This document shows positions 8,827-16,965 of a stretch of DNA of 64,000 nt, in pieces. The notes beneath the pieces are model-generated. The model was not told the origin of the DNA. It worked only from the letters and a program-made list of their open reading frames with translations, and ran no database searches. The first letter of the stretch is position 1. Each line of letters opens with the position of its first letter. The DNA lies in NCBI RefSeq assembly GCF_001412215.1, contig NZ_LLWP01000008.1, positions 310,001-374,000 on the forward strand, given 5' to 3'. The position numbers and the translations under genes are program-made. This DNA is from Pedobacter sp. Hv1 (GTDB lineage Bacteria > Bacteroidota > Bacteroidia > Sphingobacteriales > Sphingobacteriaceae).

Positions 8827-9108
8827 ATGAAAATACTGCTCTTGCTAATTATCAAATTATACTGGCTTACCGTCCCTAAAAACAAAAGAAGAAAGTGCAT
8901 TTTCAAGATAAGCTGCTCTCAGCACGTATATCATACCACAAAAAAAGAAGGTCTCTTTAAAGGATTAAGCGCATTAAAATATCGATTTAGGAATTGCAGA
9001 GCGGGATACTACATTTTTGAGCATCCCATTACCAAATCTAAAATAATGGCATTGCCAAACGCTCAAATTATTACTGAGGCAGAAATTTCGGAAAGATTTA
9101 TCAAATAA
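8827..9108 (+). CDS. YidD-like membrane insertion factor, divergent
   Basis: A 93-residue protein resembling YidD, which assists YidC-dependent insertion of inner-membrane proteins. The family pattern is visible as IIKLYWLTVP at the start, a CIFKISCSQHVYHTT block (normally CRFxPSCSxYxxxA), a GLFKGL turn and RFRNCRAGY (normally RxxRCxP). It departs from the consensus at several positions and lies among accessory genes rather than beside rpmH/rnpA, so it may be a paralogue rather than the housekeeping copy. This is known family information plus inference. Confidence 0.7.
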   Translation: MKILLLLIIKLYWLTVPKNKRRKCIFKISCSQHVYHTTKKEGLFKGLSALKYRFRNCRAGYYIFEHPITKSKIMALPNAQIITEAEISERFIK

Positions 9109-9127
9109 CATTTAAACTCAATAAACA

Positions 9128-9460
9128 ATGGGAAACTTCATCATCACCAAAAGAACAAACGGCGAATATCAGTTTAACCTGAAGGCCTCAAACGGACAAG
9201 TTATTTTAACCAGCGAAGGTTATGTAGCAAAAGCATCTTGTAAAGCAGGTATTGAATCTGTAAAAACAAATGCACCTACAGATACCAGATACGACAGAAA
9301 CACAGCCAAAAATGGCTCTCATTATTTTAACCTAAAGGCTGGCAATGGCGAAATTATTGGCACCAGCCAAATGTATACCACAAGCTCGGCTAGAGACAAC
9401 GGGATCGAATCGGTAAAAACAAATGCGCCTGGTGCAGCAACAATAGACGAAACTATCTAA
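9128..9460 (+). CDS. YegP/DUF1508 family protein, two repeats
   Basis: A 110-residue protein made of two about 48-residue DUF1508 repeats. Each has the pattern FxxKxxNGxYxFNLKAxNGxxIxxSxxY followed by GIESVKTNAP. Family members are small beta-rich proteins such as E. coli YegP, with no agreed biochemical role; some are stress-induced. It sits 19 bases after the YidD-like gene and 8 bases before the nuclease-like gene, consistent with one transcript. Confidence 0.9.
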   Translation: MGNFIITKRTNGEYQFNLKASNGQVILTSEGYVAKASCKAGIESVKTNAPTDTRYDRNTAKNGSHYFNLKAGNGEIIGTSQMYTTSSARDNGIESVKTNAPGAATIDETI

Positions 9461-9468
9461 TTAAAAAC

Positions 9469-10539
9469 ATGGAACTCAAATTAAAGCTCGAACAATTGCA
9501 CCAGCGTGTAAGCGGCTTAAAAGATCAGATCAATACAGAAGAAGCCACCAAAAATGCTTTTGTAATGCCTTTTATTCAAATCTTGGGCTACGATATTTTT
9601 AACCCAACTGAAGTTGTTCCAGAGTATGTCTGCGATATCGGCACCAAAAAGGGTGAGAAAGTAGATTATGTGATCAGAAAAAATGAAGAGCCAATCCTCA
9701 TCATAGAGTGCAAACATTGGAAAGAAAATGTGGATGCGCACAACTCTCAACTTCATCGGTATTACCATGTTTCTAAGGCAAGGTTTGGTGTGCTGACCAA
9801 TGGCATCATCTATAATTTTTACACCGATCTGGAGAAAACAAATATTATGGACGAGAAGCCTTTCTTAACCGTTAATATCGAAGACCTAAAAGATAGCTCC
9901 ATTAAAATCTTAGAAAGTTTTACCAAAAATGAATACAATTTAGAAACTATTCTCGATTCGGCCGAAGCATTCAAATACATCAAAGCAATCAGGAAGGAGT
10001 TTGAAAACGAGATCGAAAACCCATCTGATGAAATGGTGAAATTATTGGTCAACCGATTTTTCGACAAGCCTTTAACCGCCAATCGGATGGTATCTTTTAA
10101 AGAATATACAAAAAAGGCTTTGACCATTTCAATTAACGAATCGATTAGCTATCGTTTAAAATCTGCTTTGAGTATCAACGAAAAGATTGAAACTAAAGTT
10201 GACGAAAAGGTTAACCTGATTGATGAAAACAATGGTTTACCTAAAGTGATTACCACAGTAGAAGAGCTTGAAGCCTTCCAGATTGTGAAAGCTATTTTAA
10301 GAGAGAAGATCACTGCCGAAAGAATTGCCCATAGAGATACCCAATCGTACTTCGGGGTATTGCTCGACGACAATAACAGAAAACCAATTTGCCGTTTCCA
10401 TTTCAACAGCACCAATAAATACTTGGAGATATTCCATAAGGGTAAAGACGCCGGAGAAAAAACGCTCTTAAATAACCTGGATGAGATTTATAACCACAGA
10501 AGTGAGTTACATCAAACGGTAGAGAAATATAGTTCATAG
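9469..10539 (+). CDS. Orphan type I restriction HsdR-N-like nuclease (COG4748-like)
   Basis: A 356-residue protein whose N-terminal half matches the endonuclease domain of type I restriction R subunits. It has TEEATKNAFVMPFI, then the PD-(D/E)xK core Asp66, Glu80, Lys82 (IIECKHW) and a Q94-xx-RYY motif. No helicase or ATPase domain follows, and no hsdM or hsdS gene is nearby. The C-terminal half includes a YFGVLLDDNNRKPICRF block usual in stand-alone COG4748-like proteins. It is probably a DNA-acting nuclease used outside classical restriction-modification. The substrate and trigger are unknown. Confidence 0.8.
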   Translation: MELKLKLEQLHQRVSGLKDQINTEEATKNAFVMPFIQILGYDIFNPTEVVPEYVCDIGTKKGEKVDYVIRKNEEPILIIECKHWKENVDAHNSQLHRYYHVSKARFGVLTNGIIYNFYTDLEKTNIMDEKPFLTVNIEDLKDSSIKILESFTKNEYNLETILDSAEAFKYIKAIRKEFENEIENPSDEMVKLLVNRFFDKPLTANRMVSFKEYTKKALTISINESISYRLKSALSINEKIETKVDEKVNLIDENNGLPKVITTVEELEAFQIVKAILREKITAERIAHRDTQSYFGVLLDDNNRKPICRFHFNSTNKYLEIFHKGKDAGEKTLLNNLDEIYNHRSELHQTVEKYSS

Positions 10540-10614
10540 AAGGATGAAAAGACTTTTTGGATACTTTATGTGTTATAGTCCTTTAATTTTAACTAATACT
10601 CTTTTGTCTAAGGA

Positions 10615-11079
10615 ATGAGACGTTTTTACATAATTTGGCTTTGGATAAAACATTCCTTTAATTCTGGAAAACCTAGTTTCTCTCATTTAACTTATGCTAA
10701 CTATGTAATTGAAGGTAAAAGCTATTTTATTTTTAGTTGGAAAATGAAAAATGCGTACCAATTAAAAGTTAAATCTGCAAACTTTACCTCTATTTTAAAC
10801 TCAGGCTCAGCATACATTGCACTACCTGGCAATAATGATCAAACAACCGTTATAATTTCAAATTCATGGAGAAATCAAAAAGTTCTAATAAAACTAAAAC
10901 AGATTATCCTTTGCAATCCGATAGAATTCTCTGCATCAATAAATAGGAGCTTTGTTGCTACAATTACTATCCCAAATCCAAAATCCAATTTTTCAAGCAT
11001 CAAAGTAAATTCATTTAAAGCACACATTGTAAATAAAACACAAATCAAAACAATTATTAATATTTCATATCCAAATTAA
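10615..11079 (+). CDS. Small protein with Ig-like beta pattern, first gene of the AT-rich operon
   Basis: A 154-residue protein that I do not recognise by family. Residues 30-100 follow the alternating pattern of Ig-like domains used as ligand or cell-surface modules: FIFSWKMKNAYQLKV, NSGSAYIALPGN, then TTVIISNSWRNQKV. The rest is Ser/Asn/Lys-rich and beta-like. There is no signal peptide, although the first residues (RRFYIIWLWI) are hydrophobic. The ATG at 10615 lies directly after AAGGA. The gene ends six bases before the first DUF4407 gene and shares its low GC, so it belongs to the same operon. Confidence 0.6.
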   Translation: MRRFYIIWLWIKHSFNSGKPSFSHLTYANYVIEGKSYFIFSWKMKNAYQLKVKSANFTSILNSGSAYIALPGNNDQTTVIISNSWRNQKVLIKLKQIILCNPIEFSASINRSFVATITIPNPKSNFSSIKVNSFKAHIVNKTQIKTIINISYPN

Positions 11080-11085
11080 TATCTC

Positions 11086-12321
11086 ATGAATAGCGAATTT
11101 TACCAATCCCCAAAATCTAGCAGTTTTATGCGCCTTTTCTGGAAAGCTGCTGGCGCTGACCGTTTTATTCTAGAAAGAAGCACTTATGGTGATCAAATTA
11201 AATATGTTTGCTTGGGTGGAATTATTATCGCTACTGGAGTTATGGCCGCCATCGCTGGAGGATATGCCTTCTATACCATATTTGCACCAAAAGGCAATGC
11301 AATAGACTCATTTAAAACAGTACAAGGTGTAGTAGGAGATTATGATTCAACAGATATTCCAACTGCATTAATTTCGGTAGTATTCGGTTTTATATGGGGC
11401 GCTATCATTTTCAATATTGATAGATTTATCGTTACCTCAACTGGAAAAGGTGATGGCACAGAGGCTATCACAAGAAAAGAGCTAGTAGGTGCCCTACCTA
11501 GAATTATTATGGGCGCTATCATAGCCCTCACAATTTCTAAACCAGTAGAAATAAGGATGTTCAAAACTGAAATTGATGTTGCCCTTCACGCTAAACAAAT
11601 ACAGCAAGAGCAGAGATATAAATCGGAGATTGAAAAGGTTGCAAATAGTGAAATTGAAAAAAAACAAAATATCATTAGAGAGCAACTTAATAGGATATCT
11701 AGACTTGATAGCATTAGTACAGTTAGAAAGGCAGATATAGCATATGAAAATTCTCATGGAGGATGTTCTGTCAAGTGTATTGAATTTAAAAACCAACTTG
11801 CTGCAAATCAAGCTGAAGTTTCAGCTATAAAAAGTGATCCTGAGTTTATTAAGGTAAAAAGAGATCTTGAAAACTTAGAGAATGATAAATTAAATAAACT
11901 AAAAGAAAGTGGAAAAGTTGCTGCGGGTTTAGATGGTTTACTTGAACGAATTAAGTTAGCACATGAAGAGGCTGGTTGGATAATTTCATTATTTGTTACG
12001 CTACTCTTTATGACAATTGAACTCACCCCAATCTTTTTCAAGTTAATGCTGATCAAAAGTCCTTATGATTATATGGAGGAAAATATTAAGGAATTAATCA
12101 AGGCGGATAAAGGAATAGAAATTAAACACAATTATTATCCAGATGGTGAAGGAATAGAAAGAGATCTCATAATCAATCACCAAGTACTAAGAGTTCTCAA
12201 AGAGAAAGTCCAGTTACTTGAGGCACAAAGCCAGCTTAGTAATGAAGCAATTAACGTTTGGAAAAATAAAAAGCATACTGACATTAATAATAATACAGAA
12301 TCATACTTAAGTGAAGAATGA
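11086..12321 (+). CDS. DUF4407 membrane coiled-coil protein
   Basis: A 411-residue inner-membrane protein. It has helices near residues 43-67, 92-113 and 135-152, a long coiled-coil loop (about 165-275, rich in Lys/Glu, with one Cys pair GGCSVKC), a fourth helix near 286-310, and a cytosolic tail. The WGAIIFNIDRFIV and ALTISKPVEIRMF blocks are typical of DUF4407. No catalytic motif is seen. The family has no firm function; its shape suggests a large periplasmic or cytosolic stalk held by four helices. It overlaps the next gene by four bases, implying translational coupling with its divergent paralogue. Confidence 0.85.
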   Translation: MNSEFYQSPKSSSFMRLFWKAAGADRFILERSTYGDQIKYVCLGGIIIATGVMAAIAGGYAFYTIFAPKGNAIDSFKTVQGVVGDYDSTDIPTALISVVFGFIWGAIIFNIDRFIVTSTGKGDGTEAITRKELVGALPRIIMGAIIALTISKPVEIRMFKTEIDVALHAKQIQQEQRYKSEIEKVANSEIEKKQNIIREQLNRISRLDSISTVRKADIAYENSHGGCSVKCIEFKNQLAANQAEVSAIKSDPEFIKVKRDLENLENDKLNKLKESGKVAAGLDGLLERIKLAHEEAGWIISLFVTLLFMTIELTPIFFKLMLIKSPYDYMEENIKELIKADKGIEIKHNYYPDGEGIERDLIINHQVLRVLKEKVQLLEAQSQLSNEAINVWKNKKHTDINNNTESYLSEE

Positions 12322-13301
12322 TGGATAAGCAAAGATATGTGAGATTTTGGAGCAAAAAATCTATTGTGAGTTTAATTGGCATCGACTACCCAATTCTTGA
12401 ACAATCAGAACATGATAATATATCTAAATTCTATTTTGCAGGTTTTCTTGTGCTAGTCATTTTAATGATAAGTTTTTGTTCTGTGTTTTATGCTTTTGAT
12501 TTAATGTTTGACATGTGGCATGCAGAAATTTTGCTCTCATCTTTCTTTTCGCTAATGTTTTTTACAATTTATATATTTTTAATTCAAACATTCTCGAAAG
12601 AAGTATTTCCGACAAAGTACAGGTTTAAATTTTTTAACCTATCAAATTTATCTAGAATAGGATTTGTATTAATGATAGGATTTTTAATTGCACAACCTAT
12701 AAAAATATTTGTGATTAGACATCAGTTAAGTAATGATTTAGAAATATATAAATCTCATTTATATCAGAACTTCTGCAGAATTAATAAGAACCTATATCTC
12801 TCAGACATCAAAAAACTTATCAATGATAAAAACCAATATCTATCAATGCCTAAATCCGAAACTTTAGATATTGAAATTATTAACATTAATAATGATATTG
12901 CTAGAATTGAAAATCAAATCAATTTGGCCAACATTAAGGCTAAAAACAGCATTTCAGATTCTAATTTTTTCATTAAACGAATAGAACTTGCTAATAGACA
13001 CCCACTTACATTCTTTATCATTCTCTTTATATTAGCTCTTTTTTTTACACCAATTTTGTTAATTTATTCGATTTCTGGGACAAGTAGGTATTATAAACTA
13101 AAAAAGAATAATGACAAAAATTTAGTTTTAACAGAGTATTCAAGTTTTAAGTCTAAATACACATTACTATTTCAAAAGAAATATAATGTGCATAATATTC
13201 ATTTTCATGAACCTTTTTTAGACGCTCCATTTAATACAAAACGTAAACCGAATCCTGATTATTTATCTCAGGACGATTTTTTTAATAATCTAATAAAGTA
13301 A
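12318..13301 (+). CDS. Second, divergent DUF4407-like membrane protein
   Basis: A 327-residue protein with the same architecture as its upstream neighbour: helices near 40-65, 77-96 and 113-131, a coiled-coil loop (about 140-215), a fourth helix near 228-252, and a basic tail. The match IAQPIKIFVIRHQL corresponds to SKPVEIRMFKTEI in the neighbour. The sequence is otherwise very different and extremely AT-rich, so this is a subfamily and not a recent duplicate. The start overlaps the preceding stop, and the last base overlaps the start of the J-domain gene. Paired expression suggests a hetero-oligomer. Confidence 0.7.
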   Translation: MMDKQRYVRFWSKKSIVSLIGIDYPILEQSEHDNISKFYFAGFLVLVILMISFCSVFYAFDLMFDMWHAEILLSSFFSLMFFTIYIFLIQTFSKEVFPTKYRFKFFNLSNLSRIGFVLMIGFLIAQPIKIFVIRHQLSNDLEIYKSHLYQNFCRINKNLYLSDIKKLINDKNQYLSMPKSETLDIEIININNDIARIENQINLANIKAKNSISDSNFFIKRIELANRHPLTFFIILFILALFFTPILLIYSISGTSRYYKLKKNNDKNLVLTEYSSFKSKYTLLFQKKYNVHNIHFHEPFLDAPFNTKRKPNPDYLSQDDFFNNLIK

Positions 13302-15289
13302 TGAAAGACTTTCAAAAAGATTATTATAAAACTCTAGGAATAGAAATATCTGCAACTGCAGATGAAGTTAAACTTGCCTATAGAAGACAGGTTAAAAGGT
13401 ATCATCCTGACTTACACCCGAACAATCCTGAGTATGAAGATTTAATTAAAGAAATTAACGAAGCATATGAGATTCTAGGCAATAAAGATGAACGTTTCGC
13501 ATATAATCAATATTTATTAAACAAAATTGAAAAGCAAAACGAGCAAACAAATTCAGAAAGTCCATTAAGCAAAAATAAAAAGACTTACACAAAAACTACG
13601 ACTGTATATACAGAAGAGAAGACTTATCTAAAAGGTACAATCTTTATTAGATATTTTGGCCAACATGAAGAACAAGAAGCAGAAAACATCCTTAGAGAAA
13701 TCTTTTACAAAATCACTGTCACCCAAACAGATGCTATAATAGAAACAATCTTTAAACAAAATTTAACTAAGGAATTTCAGAAAGTTTTCACTGCAAATAA
13801 ACCAATAAAGTTAAAGATTAAACAACCTATTAATTGCAAGGTTCTCAATGAGAATAAAGATACTGTTGATTACAAATTAGAAATATTAGATCTCACCATC
13901 CCTAATCCAGAAATCATAAATGTTACTAAACACGAAGGAGAAAGTTTTGGAACAATAACAGGAACTTTCTATGGCTATTTAAAAGAAATCAAAAATCATG
14001 ATGAAACTGTCATTGTAGAAGAGTGCTTTGGAGAAACAGGTCGAACCGAAGAAAAGAATGAAAATGGTGTAAACTATTACCGAAAAGAATATTACAATAC
14101 CGACTGCAGCAAATATTGGGGAAATTGGATTGCTCAAGTCATTAGAGCTACTACTAAAACTACTGGCAATACTCAAAATAAAGGAAGCTATACAAGAACT
14201 GAGTATTATTATAATGATTATAAAAAAACCTATTGGGGGGATTGGAAACAAACTACTAAGACTTCCGCTAGTGGCGGTTGCTTAAATTCCTTAGGTAATA
14301 TATTTGGAATAGGATTAAGCTGTTTGCTCTTTTTATTTTTATTTCCACAACTTGCATTTATTGTCCCTTTCATTGTTATACCTTTTCTATTAAATTTATT
14401 ACCCATTAAATTTTGGAATTGGATAGTTAAGATCACTTTTGTTTTATTTGGGTTAATATTTATACTGGCTATTATTACGTCAATAGCATCAAATACTTAT
14501 AAAAAGAAAGAAAGATTAGTTGTTAGGCCAAAATCAATTATTGAGAAACCCAAATACATACCTGTTTTAGATTCTCAATCAAAAAATTATATTATCGACA
14601 CCCTCATATCTCATCATATGGTCTGGGATGATTATGATGGGCAGACTTATAACGGGGATTTTTCGATTAAGAAAAGCTCATTCAATCAGGCACACTCTTT
14701 TAAAGAAAATCTTAATATATCTGCTAATAGTGAATATAATTATGATAAAATAATTTTCTCTTTAAAAGAAAATGATAAAAACAATCTAGATGGACTATAC
14801 TCAATGTTCGATTCATTAAAGTTAAATAATAAATCTAACTCAATGAAGTTTGCCGAAATAATAGTGTCTTTTGTGCAAGCCATCCCTTATACAATTGTAC
14901 TTCCTAAATCGTGTAATGCGCAATTCTATAATGATGAATTCACTTCGAAATACTTGGCTTCTCCAAATGCTAGATGTGATGGATATGAAAGATATGGCAT
15001 TAATACTCCTGTTGAATTTATGACAACCTTAAATGGTGATTGCGATACAAGGACCTTATTACTTTATACTATACTTTCACATTACAATTACGATGTGGCC
15101 TTGTTAAGCAGTACATACTATAGTCACTCAATTCTTGGTATAAATCTACCTTATGAAGGCTCAGCATTTCAATATAACAACCAACGATATGTTTTTTGGG
15201 AGACAACAGTTCAAAATGTTAAACCTGGAATTCTTTCAAATGAAATTTCAAATACAGACTATTGGCGTATATCATTAAAATCAAAATAA
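13301..15289 (+). CDS. J-domain / membrane / transglutaminase-like fusion protein
   Basis: A 662-residue fusion. Residues 1-70 are a J domain with the HPD motif at 35-37, which activates Hsp70 (DnaK) ATPase. A beta-rich middle (100-320) contains two related tyrosine-rich segments, each ending in YWGNW or YWGDW. Two or three hydrophobic helices follow (about 335-400). The C-terminal domain (430-662) looks like a transglutaminase-like thiol hydrolase, with Cys581 in NGDCDTRTLLL, His609 in YSHSILGINLP and Glu634 in FWETT as the likely triad. If the N-terminus is cytosolic and the helix count odd, the hydrolase would face the periplasm. I know of no characterised protein with this combination. 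Confidence 0.75.
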   Translation: MKDFQKDYYKTLGIEISATADEVKLAYRRQVKRYHPDLHPNNPEYEDLIKEINEAYEILGNKDERFAYNQYLLNKIEKQNEQTNSESPLSKNKKTYTKTTTVYTEEKTYLKGTIFIRYFGQHEEQEAENILREIFYKITVTQTDAIIETIFKQNLTKEFQKVFTANKPIKLKIKQPINCKVLNENKDTVDYKLEILDLTIPNPEIINVTKHEGESFGTITGTFYGYLKEIKNHDETVIVEECFGETGRTEEKNENGVNYYRKEYYNTDCSKYWGNWIAQVIRATTKTTGNTQNKGSYTRTEYYYNDYKKTYWGDWKQTTKTSASGGCLNSLGNIFGIGLSCLLFLFLFPQLAFIVPFIVIPFLLNLLPIKFWNWIVKITFVLFGLIFILAIITSIASNTYKKKERLVVRPKSIIEKPKYIPVLDSQSKNYIIDTLISHHMVWDDYDGQTYNGDFSIKKSSFNQAHSFKENLNISANSEYNYDKIIFSLKENDKNNLDGLYSMFDSLKLNNKSNSMKFAEIIVSFVQAIPYTIVLPKSCNAQFYNDEFTSKYLASPNARCDGYERYGINTPVEFMTTLNGDCDTRTLLLYTILSHYNYDVALLSSTYYSHSILGINLPYEGSAFQYNNQRYVFWETTVQNVKPGILSNEISNTDYWRISLKSK

Positions 15290-15290
15290 T

Positions 15291-15797
15291 ATGAATTCAT
15301 TAAAATTAATTATCATTTCATGCTCTATTATCTTATTACTTATTCTATTACTACTTATAACTCATCTTCTAACTAAAAATTTCAAATCTAAAATTAATAA
15401 TGATGGCAAGCTCAAAATATCATTTGGGATATGGTATTCAGCTATATTCTTATCTGGAGCGAATGTAATTTCTATTGTAATCAATACTCTCTCCGAAGTA
15501 GTAGATAATCTAATTAAAATACGTCCGGTTAATTTATACCTAGAGTTAATTAAAATAACATCACTAGTTATTGGGGTTGGTTTTACATGGCTAATCCTTT
15601 GGTTTATTGTAATTAAATTTTTAACCAAAATAACACACTTAAAAATGGATGAAAATGAGGAAATGGATGATGACAACTTTAGTTACTTTATTATAAAGGG
15701 AATAATGTTGTTTGCAATAATATTTAGCCTATCATCTATACTTTCTCTGATATTAAGATTATTTATTCCCAATATTGAAACACCCTTTTATCATTAA
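15291..15797 (+). CDS. Small four-TM membrane protein
   Basis: A 168-residue integral membrane protein that I do not recognise. Hydrophobic helices lie near residues 5-24, 45-65, 85-108 and 132-155. An acidic loop (MDENEEMDDDN) precedes the last helix. It begins one base after the J-domain gene stops and ends nine bases before the SH3 gene, so it is part of the operon. It may form a complex with the DUF4407 proteins; this is inference. Confidence 0.65.
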   Translation: MNSLKLIIISCSIILLLILLLLITHLLTKNFKSKINNDGKLKISFGIWYSAIFLSGANVISIVINTLSEVVDNLIKIRPVNLYLELIKITSLVIGVGFTWLILWFIVIKFLTKITHLKMDENEEMDDDNFSYFIIKGIMLFAIIFSLSSILSLILRLFIPNIETPFYH

Positions 15798-15806
15798 AAA
15801 TCTATA

Positions 15807-16349
15807 ATGAAAAAATTAAGTCTAATTATTTTTCTCTCCTTAAAAATCTTAACATGTTTTGGCCAGTCCTATTTAGGGACTATCATTAAAGATGTAAATC
15901 TAAGAAAAGGCCCAAATACCAATTATGAAATTTTAAGTTCAATTAAAGCAGGCTCACAAGTTTTTATAATTTCTTTAACAGATCAGAATGAATTCTATAA
16001 TATAATAGATATAGAAACAAACCAAGAAGGTTTTATTAAAAAAACATTTATAAAAATTGGAAAGAAAATTAAAGAAAATGAGACTGGAATATTCACACCA
16101 AATGGCAATATATCAACCTACAACCCTAAAATTGATATATATAATGACACTGATAAAAGTCTAACCCTGAAATTAAATGAAGAAGTTTACCATTTTGAGC
16201 CTCAAGAAAGGAAAAATCTAGAATTACAGCCAGGTCGATACCTCTATAGAGCTTCAGCCCCAAAAGTAATACCTGACATAGGAGCGGAAGAAATGAAAAG
16301 TAATATGAGTTATACCTGGAAATTTTATATAATTAAACGTTATCGATGA
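15807..16349 (+). CDS. Exported bacterial SH3 (SH3b) protein
   Basis: A 180-residue protein with a signal peptide ending near CFGQS (about residue 20), then an SH3b domain: VNLRKGPNTNYEIL, AGSQVFIIS and EGFIKKTFI. SH3b domains bind peptidoglycan or other proteins in the envelope. The C-terminal 75 residues form a separate beta-rich part (IDIYNDTDKSLTLKLN, LELQPGRYLYRA) that I cannot name. Its stop overlaps the start of the next reading frame in an ATGA. It would sit on the same side of the membrane as the proposed hydrolase domain of the J-domain fusion. Confidence 0.75.
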   Translation: MKKLSLIIFLSLKILTCFGQSYLGTIIKDVNLRKGPNTNYEILSSIKAGSQVFIISLTDQNEFYNIIDIETNQEGFIKKTFIKIGKKIKENETGIFTPNGNISTYNPKIDIYNDTDKSLTLKLNEEVYHFEPQERKNLELQPGRYLYRASAPKVIPDIGAEEMKSNMSYTWKFYIIKRYR

Positions 16350-16645
16350 CAAATCTGATTAAAATTATCTTATCCATTATGTTTATCGCATGCTTGCTAG
16401 ATATGCCCTATGGCTACTATCAATTAGTTAGGTTTATTGCAATGGTAGGCTTTGGGGTGCTCTCTTATCAAGCAAGCTGACAAAGTCATCAAAAAGAGGT
16501 GCTTGTTTATCTGGTTCTAGCCTTATTATTCCAACCATTTTTTAAAATCGCACTTGGCAGGTCTTTATGGAACATAGTGGATATGGTTGTGGGATTAGGC
16601 CTGATATTATCGATATCTAAAAATGAAGATGGTCAAAAGAAATGA
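16346..16645 (+). pseudogene. Small membrane protein (DUF6804-like) interrupted by in-frame TGA
   Basis: The frame starts in an ATGA overlap at 16346 and encodes a hydrophobic protein with the conserved-looking block DMPYGYYQLVRFIAMVGFG. It stops at TGA 16478-16480 after 44 residues. Without any shift the same frame continues through VLVYLVLALLFQPFFKIALG and WNIVDMVVGLGLI to TGA 16643-16645, a normal ending for this small membrane family. A single nonsense change, a sequencing error or read-through could explain it. The two halves together give 98 residues. Confidence 0.75.
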
Positions 16646-16728
16646 ATATCAGAACCTACTTAACTACAAAAGAGAATATATCTTATAATCGAGATTAACT
16701 TTAAAAACTACTCTAATTAACTATTATC

Positions 16729-16965
16729 ATGAAATCCCTATTGCTATTCCTATTCTTACTAAGTAATGCCACCTGCCAAGAAACCAAGGAAAATAAAGAA
16801 AGCAAAGTAAGCGCAACCATTTATTTGTGCGATAGCCCAAATGCCAAAAAATATCATTTAAAGGCTGATTGTCGAGGTTTGAGCAATTGCAGTTATAGGA
16901 TCATTAAAACCAGTCTGGATCAGGCCAAAAGGGAGAAGAAAAAATTATGTGGATGGGAAAAATAA
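16729..16965 (+). CDS. Small exported Cys-containing protein
   Basis: A 78-residue protein with a short signal or lipoprotein-like leader (LLSNATC, Cys16). The mature part carries cysteines in YLCDSPNAKKYHLKADCRG, LSNCSY and a final LCGWE. The KxYHxKxxCRGLSNC pattern recurs in small Bacteroidetes proteins and may bind a metal or form disulfides; no function is established. It overlaps the start region of the nuclease gene by up to 19 bases, which implies coupled expression of the two exported products. Confidence 0.7.
   Translation: MKSLLLFLFLLSNATCQETKENKESKVSATIYLCDSPNAKKYHLKADCRGLSNCSYRIIKTSLDQAKREKKKLCGWEK

Noticed and set aside
10615..16349. Known defence systems such as Zorya, BREX or type VI secretion
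   Set aside because: No MotAB-like, helicase, methylase or contractile components were recognised.
16478..16480. TGA as selenocysteine or tryptophan codon
   Set aside because: No SECIS-like hairpin seen directly after it, and TGA is used as a normal stop in other genes of the window.
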